Positions 8,712 through 18,600 of a stretch of 64,000 bases of DNA are shown one piece after another (position 1 is the first letter of the stretch; every line of letters starts with the position of its first letter). The notes below the pieces were generated by a model. The model saw only the letters and a list, made by a program, of their open reading frames with translations, was not told where the DNA came from and searched no databases. This DNA is from JAUIET01 sp964352475 (GTDB lineage Bacteria; Pseudomonadota; Gammaproteobacteria; Pseudomonadales; JAUIET01): contig CAYGSL010000003.1 of the NCBI GenBank assembly GCA_964352475.1, forward strand, positions 108,506 through 172,505, written 5' to 3'. The position numbers and the translations under genes are program-made.

Positions 8712-11450
8712 ATGCCTGTATGGTCATTAAAACGGCGGATCTTATTGATCAATGTGGGCGCATTGGGCGTCGTACTGGTGTTGTTTGGTGTTTATTTCGT
8801 CAATACCCAGCAGACTTTCCTCAGCAGCACGCTCATTGCACGAGGCTTATCGACTGCTGAGCAACTGGCAATGCTGGGCGCTCGCAGCATTGCCAAGGCT
8901 GAGAGTGAAGCTTCGCTGCAAGATCTCGCCTCGCTAATCCTGGAACAGCGATCTGTTCGTGCAGTTCAGATTTATGATTCTCTCAACGACCGGCGCTATC
9001 AAGCCGGACCATCAATGCTGCAAGTGCTTGTTGAGCGCGATGATCTGCACGACAGGGACGTTGTGGTCAGCCAAAGCGACGCCTCCTATCGATTTGTAAA
9101 AACGATGACGACAAGTGACCGCGCCGGCAGAAAATCTGACTACGGCTGGGTGGAGATTGAGTACGCAAACCACCCGCTGATTATTCGCATGTTTGAGACG
9201 CTGCTCACCTCGGGTCTGATCATTCTTGGCATGTTAATCGCCATGATTGCACTGAGTGTGCTGCTGACAAGCAAATACAGCCGTAAGGTACAGAAGATTC
9301 TGGAGTCGGTTGACGCGGCTGCCTCCAATTCCGCCAGCACTGAAATTGCTCTGGATGGCGATGATGACGAGCTTGAGAAATTAGCCGCCAAACTCAATGC
9401 GATGTGGCTTGATGTCTACGCTAATCAGAAAGAGACCGAGCGGAGTGCTGCGCAAACCACACGTGACCTCAGGGAAACCCTGGAAACACTGGAAGTACAG
9501 AATATTGAGTTGGACCTGGCGCGGAAAGAGGCGGTTAACGCATCAACCGTTAAATCCGAGTTTCTTGCCAATACCAGCCATGAAATCCGCACGCCACTGA
9601 ACGGCATCATTGGTTTTACGAATTTGCTAAGCAAAACTCCATTGACGGACAAGCAAGCCGACTACGTAAACACAATCCGCCAATCTGCAAACGGTCTGCT
9701 TAGAATCATCAACGATATTCTTGATTTTTCCAAACTGGAAGCTGGCAAACTCGTACTCGACTATATTCCGATAAACCTGCTCGACTTGCTGGAAGAGACG
9801 CTGACATTGCTTGCACCGATGGCGAATGAGCGCAACATCAGCTTGAGCATTGTTTATCAGCACAATGTGCCAGAGCAAATTACCGGAGACCCGCAACGCC
9901 TGCAGCAAATTATGACCAACCTCGTGCATAACGCGATTAAATTCACCACAGACGGCGAGGTAAAAATTGCGGTGCAATTGCTGGACAATCGTGACCTGGA
10001 AATCAGTGTTACCGATACAGGCATAGGCATGAGCGAGGAACAGCAACAGAGCCTGTTCAACGCATTTAGCCAGGGGGACAGTTCAGTAAGCAGAAACTAC
10101 GGCGGCACCGGTCTGGGCTTGGTGATTGCACAACGCCTGGTGGAACAAATGGACAGTCGAATATCGCTGCAAAGCGAGGCCAACGTTGGCTCTACCTTCC
10201 GTTTCAGCCTGCATACCAAGTTCATTACGCAAGATGTGCCAATGACTAATTTCGGCAAGTTGTCGGTCAGTTATTACTCGCGGCATGAAGGTTTAACGCA
10301 ATCGTTGCAGCAATTGTTTCGTCGCTGGCGCATTGGTTCTCAACGTATTAATTCTTTAGCTTCAGTTCCAGACCCTGTGCCAGGCGCTGAAAACATGGAT
10401 CAAGCGAGCGTGATGCTGCTTTCAATCGACAACAGTTGTCTGGACAATAGCGAAACAGTTCAACAGATAACGCAAATAGCAGAGCAATATAAAACGGTCA
10501 TCATGTGCGCCAGAGAGGTGCAAAACCGTTTGCAGTCGCTTCTTGGTGAAACCGGATTTGAAACGCTGTTCACACCACTTCGTCGTTCTGCACTGCACGA
10601 AGCGCTTTGCAAAGCGATTGCCGAACCAGGACAAAATAGTATTGCCAATACGCATCAGAGTGCGGCAACTCAACTGCCGTCGTCACGAGTGTTAATCGTT
10701 GATGACAACCAGGCCAACCTGAAGCTTTTGCGATTGATGTTGGAAAACGAAGGCCTCAGCTGCAAAGCAGTAGACAATGCCAAATCTGCAATTGAGGCCT
10801 GCGACATTGAAGTATTCCAGCTTATTTTTATGGATATTCAAATGCCTGAAATTTCCGGGCTAGAGGCTACCCAAAAGATACGCATGCACAGCATTCTAAA
10901 CCGCGCAACACCGGTAATCGCTGTTACCGCGCACGCTCAAACGGAAGACAAGAATGCGTTTATGAGGGCGGGAATGAACGATTACCTCGGCAAGCCAATT
11001 ATGGAAGAGCAACTCGCGCAAGTCTTGAACCATTGGAGTCAGCATGGCCTGGAAGCTGGTGCGGAAGCAAAAGGCCATGAGCAGGAAGTCCTGGAGACGG
11101 CAGTGCCAGTAGACCTTCAATTGTGTCTGACATCAACCGGGCAAAAACCTGACCTCGCCAAAGACATGTTACAAGGCCTACTGGACTCACTGCCAGAGGC
11201 GCGGCAGAAAATTGCAGACCTGAAACAACAGAGAAACATGGATGAGTATTCCATGGCTGTGCATAGATTACATGGCAATGCCTGTTATACAGGCGTGCCC
11301 GTTTTACGACAAATTTGCCACGCTATTCAAGATGATGTGAAGTCAGGTCATACCGAGCAGGCTTATGCGCGCGCCGATCAACTGGATGCCGAGATTGCCA
11401 GGCTGATGGCCTGGCACGAGCAGCACGATCTTGATGTTTTGTTCGAATAA
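8712..11450 (+). CDS. barA: BarA/GacS-type hybrid sensor histidine kinase
   Basis: 912 residues, ATG at 8712. A first membrane helix lies at residues 9-29, a periplasmic sensor region follows, and a second helix is at about 162-185, followed by HAMP and a coiled coil. The kinase core has HEIRTPLNGIIGF (phospho-His near 289), then NLVHNAIKFT, DTGIGM and GGTGLGL of the ATPase domain. A degenerate receiver-like stretch (about 515-635) precedes a true receiver, VLIVDDNQAN with phospho-acceptor FMDIQMPE near 707. The C-terminal HPt domain has HRLHGNA near 850. This tripartite order is that of GacS/BarA, which phosphorylates GacA/UvrY to control small-RNA and CsrA/RsmA circuits. No response-regulator gene is adjacent. 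Confidence 0.92.
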   Translation: MPVWSLKRRILLINVGALGVVLVLFGVYFVNTQQTFLSSTLIARGLSTAEQLAMLGARSIAKAESEASLQDLASLILEQRSVRAVQIYDSLNDRRYQAGPSMLQVLVERDDLHDRDVVVSQSDASYRFVKTMTTSDRAGRKSDYGWVEIEYANHPLIIRMFETLLTSGLIILGMLIAMIALSVLLTSKYSRKVQKILESVDAAASNSASTEIALDGDDDELEKLAAKLNAMWLDVYANQKETERSAAQTTRDLRETLETLEVQNIELDLARKEAVNASTVKSEFLANTSHEIRTPLNGIIGFTNLLSKTPLTDKQADYVNTIRQSANGLLRIINDILDFSKLEAGKLVLDYIPINLLDLLEETLTLLAPMANERNISLSIVYQHNVPEQITGDPQRLQQIMTNLVHNAIKFTTDGEVKIAVQLLDNRDLEISVTDTGIGMSEEQQQSLFNAFSQGDSSVSRNYGGTGLGLVIAQRLVEQMDSRISLQSEANVGSTFRFSLHTKFITQDVPMTNFGKLSVSYYSRHEGLTQSLQQLFRRWRIGSQRINSLASVPDPVPGAENMDQASVMLLSIDNSCLDNSETVQQITQIAEQYKTVIMCAREVQNRLQSLLGETGFETLFTPLRRSALHEALCKAIAEPGQNSIANTHQSAATQLPSSRVLIVDDNQANLKLLRLMLENEGLSCKAVDNAKSAIEACDIEVFQLIFMDIQMPEISGLEATQKIRMHSILNRATPVIAVTAHAQTEDKNAFMRAGMNDYLGKPIMEEQLAQVLNHWSQHGLEAGAEAKGHEQEVLETAVPVDLQLCLTSTGQKPDLAKDMLQGLLDSLPEARQKIADLKQQRNMDEYSMAVHRLHGNACYTGVPVLRQICHAIQDDVKSGHTEQAYARADQLDAEIARLMAWHEQHDLDVLFE

Positions 11451-11457
11451 GTTTCGA

Positions 11458-12183
11458 CTATTTTTTACTTTTTCTGAAGATTTCTCTGGAGTTCAGCGTT
11501 TTGCCTTTTAACAGGTGCTGAAGCGCAAGCTGATTGACTTGTTTAAGTGTTTTCAGCACTTGCGGCTCACTCCATTCTCCACTGACAATTTGCAGCAATA
11601 TCTCACCTGGAATAAGAGCCCCCTTGTTTTCAAGGGCTTTGCTGGAACGTAACTGGAAACCACTTCCAGCCAGAAACTCATAGTGCTTTCCACTGACGAT
11701 GGGACTCAAGCCGTCAGCTTCCAGATCAAAGCTCAAACCATACCCCAGACTATTCATCAATTTGAGCTCGAAATTACGCAAATGGGCTTCAAAATTAGCC
11801 GTTTTATGCAGCGCAAGCAACACATCCTCATAAGCTTGAAACACGTCGGCTTGCTGTGCATTTACCAACAGCAAGTGATACAACAACTCATTGAGGTACA
11901 AGCCACTGAACAATCTGGCGCCTTGCAGTCGCTCTAGACCATACTGTGCGTCTATTTCGAAACTTGCGATGGTTTTGAGGTCGCCGTTTCCAAACAGGCC
12001 AACATGATAGTGTAGAAAAGGTTCAGGTCTGGCTCGCGCGCGCGACCCTTTACGCCCACCTTTGAACACGGCTGACACTCGACCTTGTTCGCGCGTAAAT
12101 AAGTCAAGCATCAAGCTTGTTTCACGAAACGCCCTGGAATGCAGAACATATGCGGCATAGGTGTTTGTTCTTGAACGCGCCAT
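11458..12183 (-). CDS. recO: DNA repair protein RecO
   Basis: 241 residues from ATG 12183. The N-terminal OB-fold starts AYVLHSRAFRETSLMLDLFT and continues RVSAVFKGGRKGSRARARPE, both classic for RecO; the C-terminal helical part ends in a basic tail (REIFRKSKK). RecO anneals single strands and helps RecR load RecA at gaps. It is the last gene of the lepA-lepB-DUF4845-rnc-era-recO run, 46 bases after era, and meets barA tail to tail with a 7-base gap. Confidence 0.93.
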   Translation of the reverse strand: MARSRTNTYAAYVLHSRAFRETSLMLDLFTREQGRVSAVFKGGRKGSRARARPEPFLHYHVGLFGNGDLKTIASFEIDAQYGLERLQGARLFSGLYLNELLYHLLLVNAQQADVFQAYEDVLLALHKTANFEAHLRNFELKLMNSLGYGLSFDLEADGLSPIVSGKHYEFLAGSGFQLRSSKALENKGALIPGEILLQIVSGEWSEPQVLKTLKQVNQLALQHLLKGKTLNSREIFRKSKK

Positions 12184-12229
12184 TGATCACTCCGCTTCAA
12201 GTACGACCCTGAGCAAAACCGGCAGTCTG

Positions 12230-13126
12230 TTAGTCAAATCCCAGGCTCTTTAGTGCTCGCTCATCATTAGACCAGCCTTGCTTCACTTTCACCCACAGGC
12301 GCAACATCACTTTGGTCTCGAACATCGCTTCCATATCGGCCCGCGCCTGACTGCCTATAGTGCGCAGCCGCGAACCCTGCTTGCCAATAATAATGGCCTT
12401 CTGACCGGGGCGCTCAACGTAAATCGTCGCCGCAATATCCAGCAACCTGTCGTCACTTTTGAACTGCTCTATTTCGACTGCAGTTTCATAGGGTAACTCT
12501 TTGCCTAACTGACGAACCAGTTTTTCCCTGATCAGCTCAGACACCATGAACCGTTCACTCTTGTCCGTAATTTGATCTTCGGGAAAATGGAATGGGCCCT
12601 CTGGCATCCTTGCTACCACTTCTTGCTGCAGCTCTTTCAAATACTCTCCGTGTAAGGACGCCACCGGCAGGTAACTCGCGAAGTTGTATTTGTTTTGCAG
12701 ATCCTGGATAAATGGCAACAAGGCCTGGCGGTCTTTTAGCAAATCTATCTTGTTGATAACAAGCAGCACAGGCGCTTCGCTGTTAGCGAGCATCTCGGCT
12801 ATCCACTGCTCTTCTTCCCCCCATTGAGTGCGATCCACCACGAAAAGTACTAGGTCCACATCCTCAATCACTGAGCGCGCCGTGCGATTCATATACCGAT
12901 TAACGGCGCTGGTGGTGAAGTTCTTATGCAGACCTGGCGTGTCGACAAACACACATTGGCTGGTCGCTTCAGTATGGATACCAAGAACGCTGTGACGGGT
13001 GGTCTGAGGTTTGCGCGACGTAATGCTGATCTTCTGCCCAAGCATGTGGTTGAGCAAAGTCGATTTACCAACATTAGGTCTTCCGATGATAGCCACATAA
13101 CCACATCGTGTGGCGGAATCAGTCAT
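12230..13126 (-). CDS. era: GTPase Era
   Basis: 298 residues from ATG 13126 (MTDSATRCGYV), which fits the family length; the frame is open further back inside rnc. GTPase motifs are plain: GRPNVGKST (G1), FVDTPGLH (G3) and NKIDLL (G4). The C-terminal KH RNA-binding domain includes KAIIIGKQGSRLRTIG and ends KVKQGWSNDERALKSLGF. Era binds the 3' end of 16S rRNA during 30S subunit assembly. Its start overlaps the rnc stop by 8 bases, an arrangement kept in most gammaproteobacteria and consistent with translational coupling. Confidence 0.96.
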   Translation of the reverse strand: MTDSATRCGYVAIIGRPNVGKSTLLNHMLGQKISITSRKPQTTRHSVLGIHTEATSQCVFVDTPGLHKNFTTSAVNRYMNRTARSVIEDVDLVLFVVDRTQWGEEEQWIAEMLANSEAPVLLVINKIDLLKDRQALLPFIQDLQNKYNFASYLPVASLHGEYLKELQQEVVARMPEGPFHFPEDQITDKSERFMVSELIREKLVRQLGKELPYETAVEIEQFKSDDRLLDIAATIYVERPGQKAIIIGKQGSRLRTIGSQARADMEAMFETKVMLRLWVKVKQGWSNDERALKSLGFD

Positions 13127-13799
13127 GTTGAATTTGCTCCAAAACAGCGGCAGCCGCGTTTTGCTCTGCCTCTCTGCGGCTGCCTCCCTGACCACAGATC
13201 GGTGCGCCCAGCGATTTTACGCTACATTCAACTTCAAATATTTGCTCATGGGCTTTGCCAGTGGTTTTCTTTAAGTCGTATTTTGGCAAAGGGTGTTTTC
13301 TCGATTGCATTAATTCCTGAAGCCGCGTTTTAGCGTCCTTACCAGGATTGCGTGGATCAAGCTCAATCAACCGGGCAGCGAAGAAACCTTCAATCAAGCG
13401 TTTCACGGTATCAATATCAGAGTCCAGGTGTACTGCGCCAATCAGGGCTTCAACAGCATCAGCGAGTATGGACGCCCGGCGACGCCCGCCACTTTTTGCT
13501 TCCCCGGAACCAAGTTTCAGATGTGGCCCAAGGTTTAACTCGGTACCTATATCTGTAAGAGTATTGCCTTTCACAAGGTTTGAACGCATTCGGCTCAAAT
13601 CGCCCTCAGTGCACTGAGGGAAACGACTATAAAGCAGCTCGGCAATGGTGTAACTCAAAATCGCGTCACCGAGAAATTCCAGTCGTTCGTTGTGATGGCT
13701 TGAGTAACTGCGGTGGGTAAGAGCTTGCCTCAGCAGCTTTTTGTTAGAGAAGCGGTAGTCCAGCGCACTTTCGATTGCAGACTCGGGGGCTTCAGCCAC
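13119..13799 (-). CDS. rnc: Ribonuclease III
   Basis: About 226 residues. The signature HNERLEFLGDAILSYTIAE carries the metal-binding acidic residues, and the second acidic pair is in ADAVEALIGAVHLD. The C-terminal double-stranded RNA binding domain (KTRLQELMQSRKHPLPKY to EAEQNAAAAVLEQ) is complete. It cleaves double-stranded RNA and processes rRNA precursors. There is no ATG: either GTG at 13799 (MAEAPESAIE), giving an 8-base overlap with the upstream gene, or TTG at 13817 would serve. I prefer GTG by fit to the family length. Confidence 0.94.
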   Translation of the reverse strand: MAEAPESAIESALDYRFSNKKLLRQALTHRSYSSHHNERLEFLGDAILSYTIAELLYSRFPQCTEGDLSRMRSNLVKGNTLTDIGTELNLGPHLKLGSGEAKSGGRRRASILADAVEALIGAVHLDSDIDTVKRLIEGFFAARLIELDPRNPGKDAKTRLQELMQSRKHPLPKYDLKKTTGKAHEQIFEVECSVKSLGAPICGQGGSRREAEQNAAAAVLEQIQHD

Positions 13800-14199
13800 C
13801 GCTGCGCGCCGCTTCAAATGTCACTTGCGGAAACTTCAAAACAACGTCCATATTACCCAGTAATGGAGAGCGACGCTCATAATCAAGCGTTGCGGTTAAA
13901 CTACTCTTGGTTCGATCAAAAACAACATCGTTTTCGCTGATAAAGTCGATTCGGTTGACTTCCAGACGCCTGAACAACATTGAACTCAACTTCCGCTTGG
14001 ATATCTTGTCGTCATCGGCCGCTTCATCCAACACATCCTGAAGAGACTCTTCAATCGTCCAGTGGTCCATATACATTGGAAATATTTTGATCGCTGAGAT
14101 CACCAATATTGCTCCGAACATGATTGCGCAGACTACGACCAGATCAATCGCACCGCGCTGCTCGGCACGCCGCTTAACGCCTTTTTTTGTCAATTTCAT
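13792..14199 (-). CDS. DUF4845 membrane-anchored protein
   Basis: 135 residues from ATG 14199. A basic N-terminus is followed by one membrane helix, LVVVCAIMFGAILVISAIKI (about residues 20-39), and a soluble outer region with charged helices (DEAADDDKISKRKL). Sequence style and position between lepB and rnc match the DUF4845 family, which occurs at this place in many Pseudomonas-like genomes and has no established function. A pilin-like fold or a role near signal peptidase has been imagined from the context only. Confidence 0.8.
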   Translation of the reverse strand: MKLTKKGVKRRAEQRGAIDLVVVCAIMFGAILVISAIKIFPMYMDHWTIEESLQDVLDEAADDDKISKRKLSSMLFRRLEVNRIDFISENDVVFDRTKSSLTATLDYERRSPLLGNMDVVLKFPQVTFEAARSGG

Positions 14200-14264
14200 T
14201 TTTGAACCTTACATTGCCAATGCAGCTAAGTATAGGAGAAACCACCGGTACCGGCCATTTCTCG

Positions 14265-15107
14265 CTACTGAACTGTACCGACTCGGGAAAAGCTGGGCAG
14301 GCTCAAAAACTCTTCCCAATGCATCCAGATGGCAAAGGCTCTACCGACAATATTGGCCTCTGGCACCTGACCCCATACCCTGGAATCACTGCTATTGTCT
14401 CGGTTATCGCCCATCAGAAAATAGTGATCGGGCCGAACTTTGACCGAAAAATCATCTAACAAGTAGCGTCTGAGATCCTGTCTGACTTTGTGCTCAACAC
14501 CATTCAATGTCTCCATTGCCAGACGCTCGCTGGGGCGATCAGGTGGCAAGTCTGCGAGCAGAGTTTGTCGCTGCACCACTCCATTGATGGTCAGTATCTT
14601 GTCTTTATACTCCACAAGATCGCCCGGCAAGCCTATGACCCGCTTGATGAAATACTGCTTGGTATGCGGCGGGAAGAACACCATCACTTCGCCGCGCTTA
14701 GGCGCATTCATTTCGAGCACCTTGGTTCTGACAACGGGCAGGCGAATACCGTAGGTATACTTATTAACCAGAATGAAATCACCAACTTCAAGCGTGGGAA
14801 TCATCGACCCGGATGGTATCTGGAATGGCTCAACGATGAACGAACGAAGGATTAGCACAATCGCAAGCACCGGGAACAAGGATCGAGAGTACTCCACCAG
14901 AATTGGCTCGCTAGCTTGCTCTCTGGCAGCGCTGAGAAAACGCTGTTGATCGGCACTGCCTTCCTTATCCCATTCGGGCCAGTCCAATTGCAACTGCTCA
15001 ATGACGCTCAGTCGGCTGCGCCGCATTGTCAGCGTATCCAGCAGCCAGATTATGCCACTGCCAAACACCAGTAAAACGAGAATAAGAGGGAAGTTCAGAT
15101 ATTCCAT
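14265..15107 (-). CDS. lepB: Signal peptidase I
   Basis: 280 residues from ATG 15107. Two N-terminal membrane segments lie at residues 5-24 and about 74-92. The catalytic Ser sits in QIPSGSMIPTLEVGD and the Lys general base in YFIKRVIGLPGDLVEY; box E, MGDNRDNSSDSRVWG, is intact. It removes signal peptides from secreted proteins at the outer face of the inner membrane. It starts 3 bases after the lepA stop and forms an operon with it, as in E. coli. Confidence 0.96.
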   Translation of the reverse strand: MEYLNFPLILVLLVFGSGIIWLLDTLTMRRSRLSVIEQLQLDWPEWDKEGSADQQRFLSAAREQASEPILVEYSRSLFPVLAIVLILRSFIVEPFQIPSGSMIPTLEVGDFILVNKYTYGIRLPVVRTKVLEMNAPKRGEVMVFFPPHTKQYFIKRVIGLPGDLVEYKDKILTINGVVQRQTLLADLPPDRPSERLAMETLNGVEHKVRQDLRRYLLDDFSVKVRPDHYFLMGDNRDNSSDSRVWGQVPEANIVGRAFAIWMHWEEFLSLPSFSRVGTVQ

Positions 15108-15110
15108 GCC

Positions 15111-16910
15111 TTATTCGCCTACCTTCAATACCGCTAAAAACGCTTCCTGCGGAATTTCTACCCTGCCGACCTGTTTCATGCGTTTCTTACCCGCTTTTTG
15201 TTTTTCTAACAACTTCTTCTTTCTTGTTATGTCACCACCATAGCATTTTGCAGTCACATTTTTTCGCAGCGCTTTTACCGTTGTTCGTGAAATAATTTGC
15301 CCGCCAATCGCTGCCTGAATGGCTACATCGAACATTTGCCTGGGAATCAACTCCTTCATTTTATCGGTCAGTGCCCTGCCACGTGAATGCGCCTGATCAC
15401 GATGCACGATTGTAGCAAGCGCATCCACTTTTTCGCCATTGATTAGCATATCGACACGGACCAGCGGTGCGGCCTGAAACCGCTCAAAACTGTAGTCCAG
15501 CGAGGCATAACCACGACTAACCGACTTCAGACGATCAAAAAAATCTAGCACCACCTCGTTCATAGGCAGTTCATAGCTCACCGACACCTGCTGCGCCAGA
15601 AAGCTCATGTCTTTTTGGATACCGCGCTTTTCAACGCACAATGTGATCACGCTGCCAAGATGCTCCTGTGGCACCAGAATATTGGCTCTGACGATTGGCT
15701 CACGCATCTCCGCAATACTGCCGGAGTCTGGTAATTTTGAGGGGTTATCCACAGCTATCACCTCGCCCTGATTGTTCACAACTTCGAACACTACAGTGGG
15801 TGCCGTGGTAATCAGGTCCAGGTCGTATTCTCGCTCAAGCCGCTCCTGGATGATTTCCATGTGCAGCATGCCAAGAAACCCGCAACGAAAGCCAAAGCCA
15901 AGCGCATCCGAGGTTTCAGGTTCATAAAACAGAGAGGAGTCGTTCAAGGTTAACTTGGCTAAAGCGTCCCGAAACGCTTCGTAGTCATCGGTGCTGACTG
16001 TGAAAAGCCCGGCATACACTTGCGGTTTAACCTGCTTAAAACCAGGCAATGCTTCAACGTTGGATCTATTAGCGCTGACAATTGTATCGCCGACCGGCGC
16101 GCCATGGATTTCCTTGATGCCCGCTACCACGTAACCTACTTCCCCGGCCTTCAACTCATTCGTTGACTGACGCTTGGGAGTGAAAATCCCAACGTCATCC
16201 ACCTGATGGCTACGTCCGGTGGATTTCAGAGTAATTTTCTCCCTGGCGCGTAATACCCCGTGTTTAACCCGCACCAGCGATACAACACCCAAATAATTAT
16301 CGAACCAGGAATCAATAATCAGTGCCTGCAAAGCGGCATCAACGTCACCTTGCGGTGGCGGCACTTTCTCTACCAGCTGCTCCAACACATCTACGATGCC
16401 CATGCCGGTCTTGGCACTAACGTGCACCGCTTCTGACGCGTCAAGGCCTATGATGTCCTCAACCTCTGCAACTACCTTATCGGGATCAGCCTGCGGCAAA
16501 TCCATTTTGTTCAGTACAGGAAGTACTTCCAGACCTTGATCGATCGCGGTGTAACAATTGGCAACTGACTGGGCTTCAACACCTTGCGCCGCATCGACAA
16601 TGAGCAAGGCACCTTCACAAGCCGCCAGAGAGCGCGATACTTCGTAGCTAAAATCTACGTGCCCCGGAGTGTCGATAAAATTGAGCTGGTAACGCTTGCC
16701 TGACGCTGATTCATAGTTGAGAGTGACAGATTGTGCTTTGATCGTAATGCCACGTTCCCGCTCGATATCCATGGAATCAAGCACTTGCTCGGCCATTTCC
16801 CGCTCAGTCAAGCCACCGCAATGCTGGATAAAGCGGTCCGCCAGGGTCGACTTACCATGGTCGATATGGGCAATAATGGAGAAATTTCGGATATGTTGAA
16901 GGTCAGTCAC
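15111..16910 (-). CDS. lepA: Elongation factor 4 (LepA)
   Basis: 599 residues, the standard length, with a GTG start at 16910 (MTDLQHIRNFS). G1 is AHIDHGKST, the switch region RERGITIKAQSV, G3 DTPGHVDF, G4 NKMDLP. The LepA-specific C-terminus is present (RRNVTAKCYGGD-like sequence, then KKKLLEKQKAGKKRMKQ). LepA is a ribosomal GTPase involved in back-translocation and 30S assembly. It heads the lepA-lepB-DUF4845-rnc-era-recO series; 136 bases separate it from mucD. Confidence 0.96.
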   Translation of the reverse strand: MTDLQHIRNFSIIAHIDHGKSTLADRFIQHCGGLTEREMAEQVLDSMDIERERGITIKAQSVTLNYESASGKRYQLNFIDTPGHVDFSYEVSRSLAACEGALLIVDAAQGVEAQSVANCYTAIDQGLEVLPVLNKMDLPQADPDKVVAEVEDIIGLDASEAVHVSAKTGMGIVDVLEQLVEKVPPPQGDVDAALQALIIDSWFDNYLGVVSLVRVKHGVLRAREKITLKSTGRSHQVDDVGIFTPKRQSTNELKAGEVGYVVAGIKEIHGAPVGDTIVSANRSNVEALPGFKQVKPQVYAGLFTVSTDDYEAFRDALAKLTLNDSSLFYEPETSDALGFGFRCGFLGMLHMEIIQERLEREYDLDLITTAPTVVFEVVNNQGEVIAVDNPSKLPDSGSIAEMREPIVRANILVPQEHLGSVITLCVEKRGIQKDMSFLAQQVSVSYELPMNEVVLDFFDRLKSVSRGYASLDYSFERFQAAPLVRVDMLINGEKVDALATIVHRDQAHSRGRALTDKMKELIPRQMFDVAIQAAIGGQIISRTTVKALRKNVTAKCYGGDITRKKKLLEKQKAGKKRMKQVGRVEIPQEAFLAVLKVGE

Positions 16911-17046
16911 ACATTGGCACTCAGACAGCTAGCCGGCGCTGTCTTATCCGCGCCGTTACCGGGCCGCGATTCTACCCTATTTCACTGTCCGGGGCCGCCG
17001 CGCGACCCCGACAATGGGCATTTAACCCGTTTATATCTGATAATTT

Positions 17047-18465
17047 CTATTCAGAGACTTTGATAGCCACAAACCCGGGTTGGCCGCCCCGGACAATTCG
17101 AACCGCTACATGCTTATTGGCCGGCAAGCCTTCAACAATCGAATCGTAATCTTTCAGGGAATCAGTGCTTTTATTGTCAATCGATGTGATCACATCGCCA
17201 CTTCGTAAACCACCCTCGCTCGCAGATGAGCCCGGAACCACCGAGCGTACAACCACACCACCCTCCAGCTTCAGTCGGGATTTCTGCGCATCACTGAGAT
17301 CAAGAACAACCAACCCAAGGCGACCACCGTTCGCTTTCTTGTCACCGTCACTGCGGCTGGCGACATTGCTGACCCCATCGTCCAGGCTACCGGTTTTCAT
17401 TCGCAGGGTCTTACGCTTGCCGTCGCGAAACACTAAAACGCTAACGCGCTTGTCCGGTGCGGTACGGCCAACAATGTGCGGCAGATCCGCCGACTCACCA
17501 ATTTCCTGGCCATCAAATTCCAGAATCACATCACCGATCTGAATGCCGCCTTGTTCAGCAGGCCCATCCTCTACCACCTGCGATACCAGCGCTCCGGCCG
17601 GTTTGCTAAGGCCAAAAGACTCGGCCAGATCCCGATTAATATCCTGAATGCCAACACCTAGCCAACCACGAACTACCTGACCATCTCGTTTCAGCTGGTC
17701 AATGACGTTCAAGGCTGTGCTGACCGGTATCGCAAAGGATAAGCCAATTGAGCCGCCAGAGCGGGTGTAAATCTGCGAGTTTATTCCAACCACCTCTCCG
17801 TCCATGTTGAATAGCGGACCGCCAGAATTACCAGGGTTAATGGCAACGTCTGTTTGAATAAACGGCACGTAGTTTTCGCCTTTTTCGGTGGGCAATGAAC
17901 GACCTTTGGCGCTGACTATGCCGGCGGCTACCGAGTAGTCCAGGCCAAACGGCGAGCCAATTGCCAGCACCCATTCACCAACGTCCAGGTCTTCCGACTT
18001 ACCCATTTTTACGGTTGGCAGCCCGCTTGCTTCCACTTTCAACAATGCAAGATCGGAACGCTCGTCGGTACCAATCACTTCCGCGACGAATTCTCTTCTG
18101 TCCTGCATGATCACTGAAATTTCGTCAGCACCTTCCACCACGTGGTTATTGGTCAATAAGTAGCCATCATCAGAAATAAAGAACCCGGAGCCCAGGCCCT
18201 CGCCACGCCGTTGCCGCGGCTGTTGATCAAAAAACCGGCGAAACATTTCAGGGATTTCCTGATTGCCTTGCAGGTCAGGCGTGCGACTCGCGACCGGCTT
18301 GCTAACGGTGCTGATTTTCACCACCGCCGCTGCGCTGTCTTGCACAATTTGAGTAAAGTCAGGCAGTTCAGCGGCGTTCGCCAAACCAGCCAAGCTAAAT
18401 AGAACGACAAATAAACACTGTGAGAGACGCTTGGTCAGACACTGTTTCTTTACAGTAGACAACAT
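17047..18465 (-). CDS. mucD: Periplasmic serine protease MucD/DegP (HtrA family)
   Basis: 472 residues from ATG 18465. A signal peptide (CLFVVLFSLAGLANA) covers about residues 18-32. The trypsin-like triad is visible: His in LLTNNHVVEGAD, Asp in RSDLALLKV, Ser in NPGNSGGPLF. Two PDZ domains follow, with GWLGVGIQDI and GLVVLDLSDA at their starts. DegP/MucD degrades or refolds damaged envelope proteins. It is the fifth gene of the sigma-E locus, as in Pseudomonas, but 135 bases separate it from rseC, so it may have its own promoter as well. Confidence 0.93.
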   Translation of the reverse strand: MLSTVKKQCLTKRLSQCLFVVLFSLAGLANAAELPDFTQIVQDSAAAVVKISTVSKPVASRTPDLQGNQEIPEMFRRFFDQQPRQRRGEGLGSGFFISDDGYLLTNNHVVEGADEISVIMQDRREFVAEVIGTDERSDLALLKVEASGLPTVKMGKSEDLDVGEWVLAIGSPFGLDYSVAAGIVSAKGRSLPTEKGENYVPFIQTDVAINPGNSGGPLFNMDGEVVGINSQIYTRSGGSIGLSFAIPVSTALNVIDQLKRDGQVVRGWLGVGIQDINRDLAESFGLSKPAGALVSQVVEDGPAEQGGIQIGDVILEFDGQEIGESADLPHIVGRTAPDKRVSVLVFRDGKRKTLRMKTGSLDDGVSNVASRSDGDKKANGGRLGLVVLDLSDAQKSRLKLEGGVVVRSVVPGSSASEGGLRSGDVITSIDNKSTDSLKDYDSIVEGLPANKHVAVRIVRGGQPGFVAIKVSE

Positions 18466-18600
18466 ACTAAATTCCTTTGTACTAAATACGGAGTGGCATT
18501 TGGCTATTTTACACCTCTGCCTTTAAGCTATGACAGACCGAATACCCGAGGGTTGCATCGAACTGCTGCTTAAAGTGTAAAGAGATTGCAAATAATTGTT

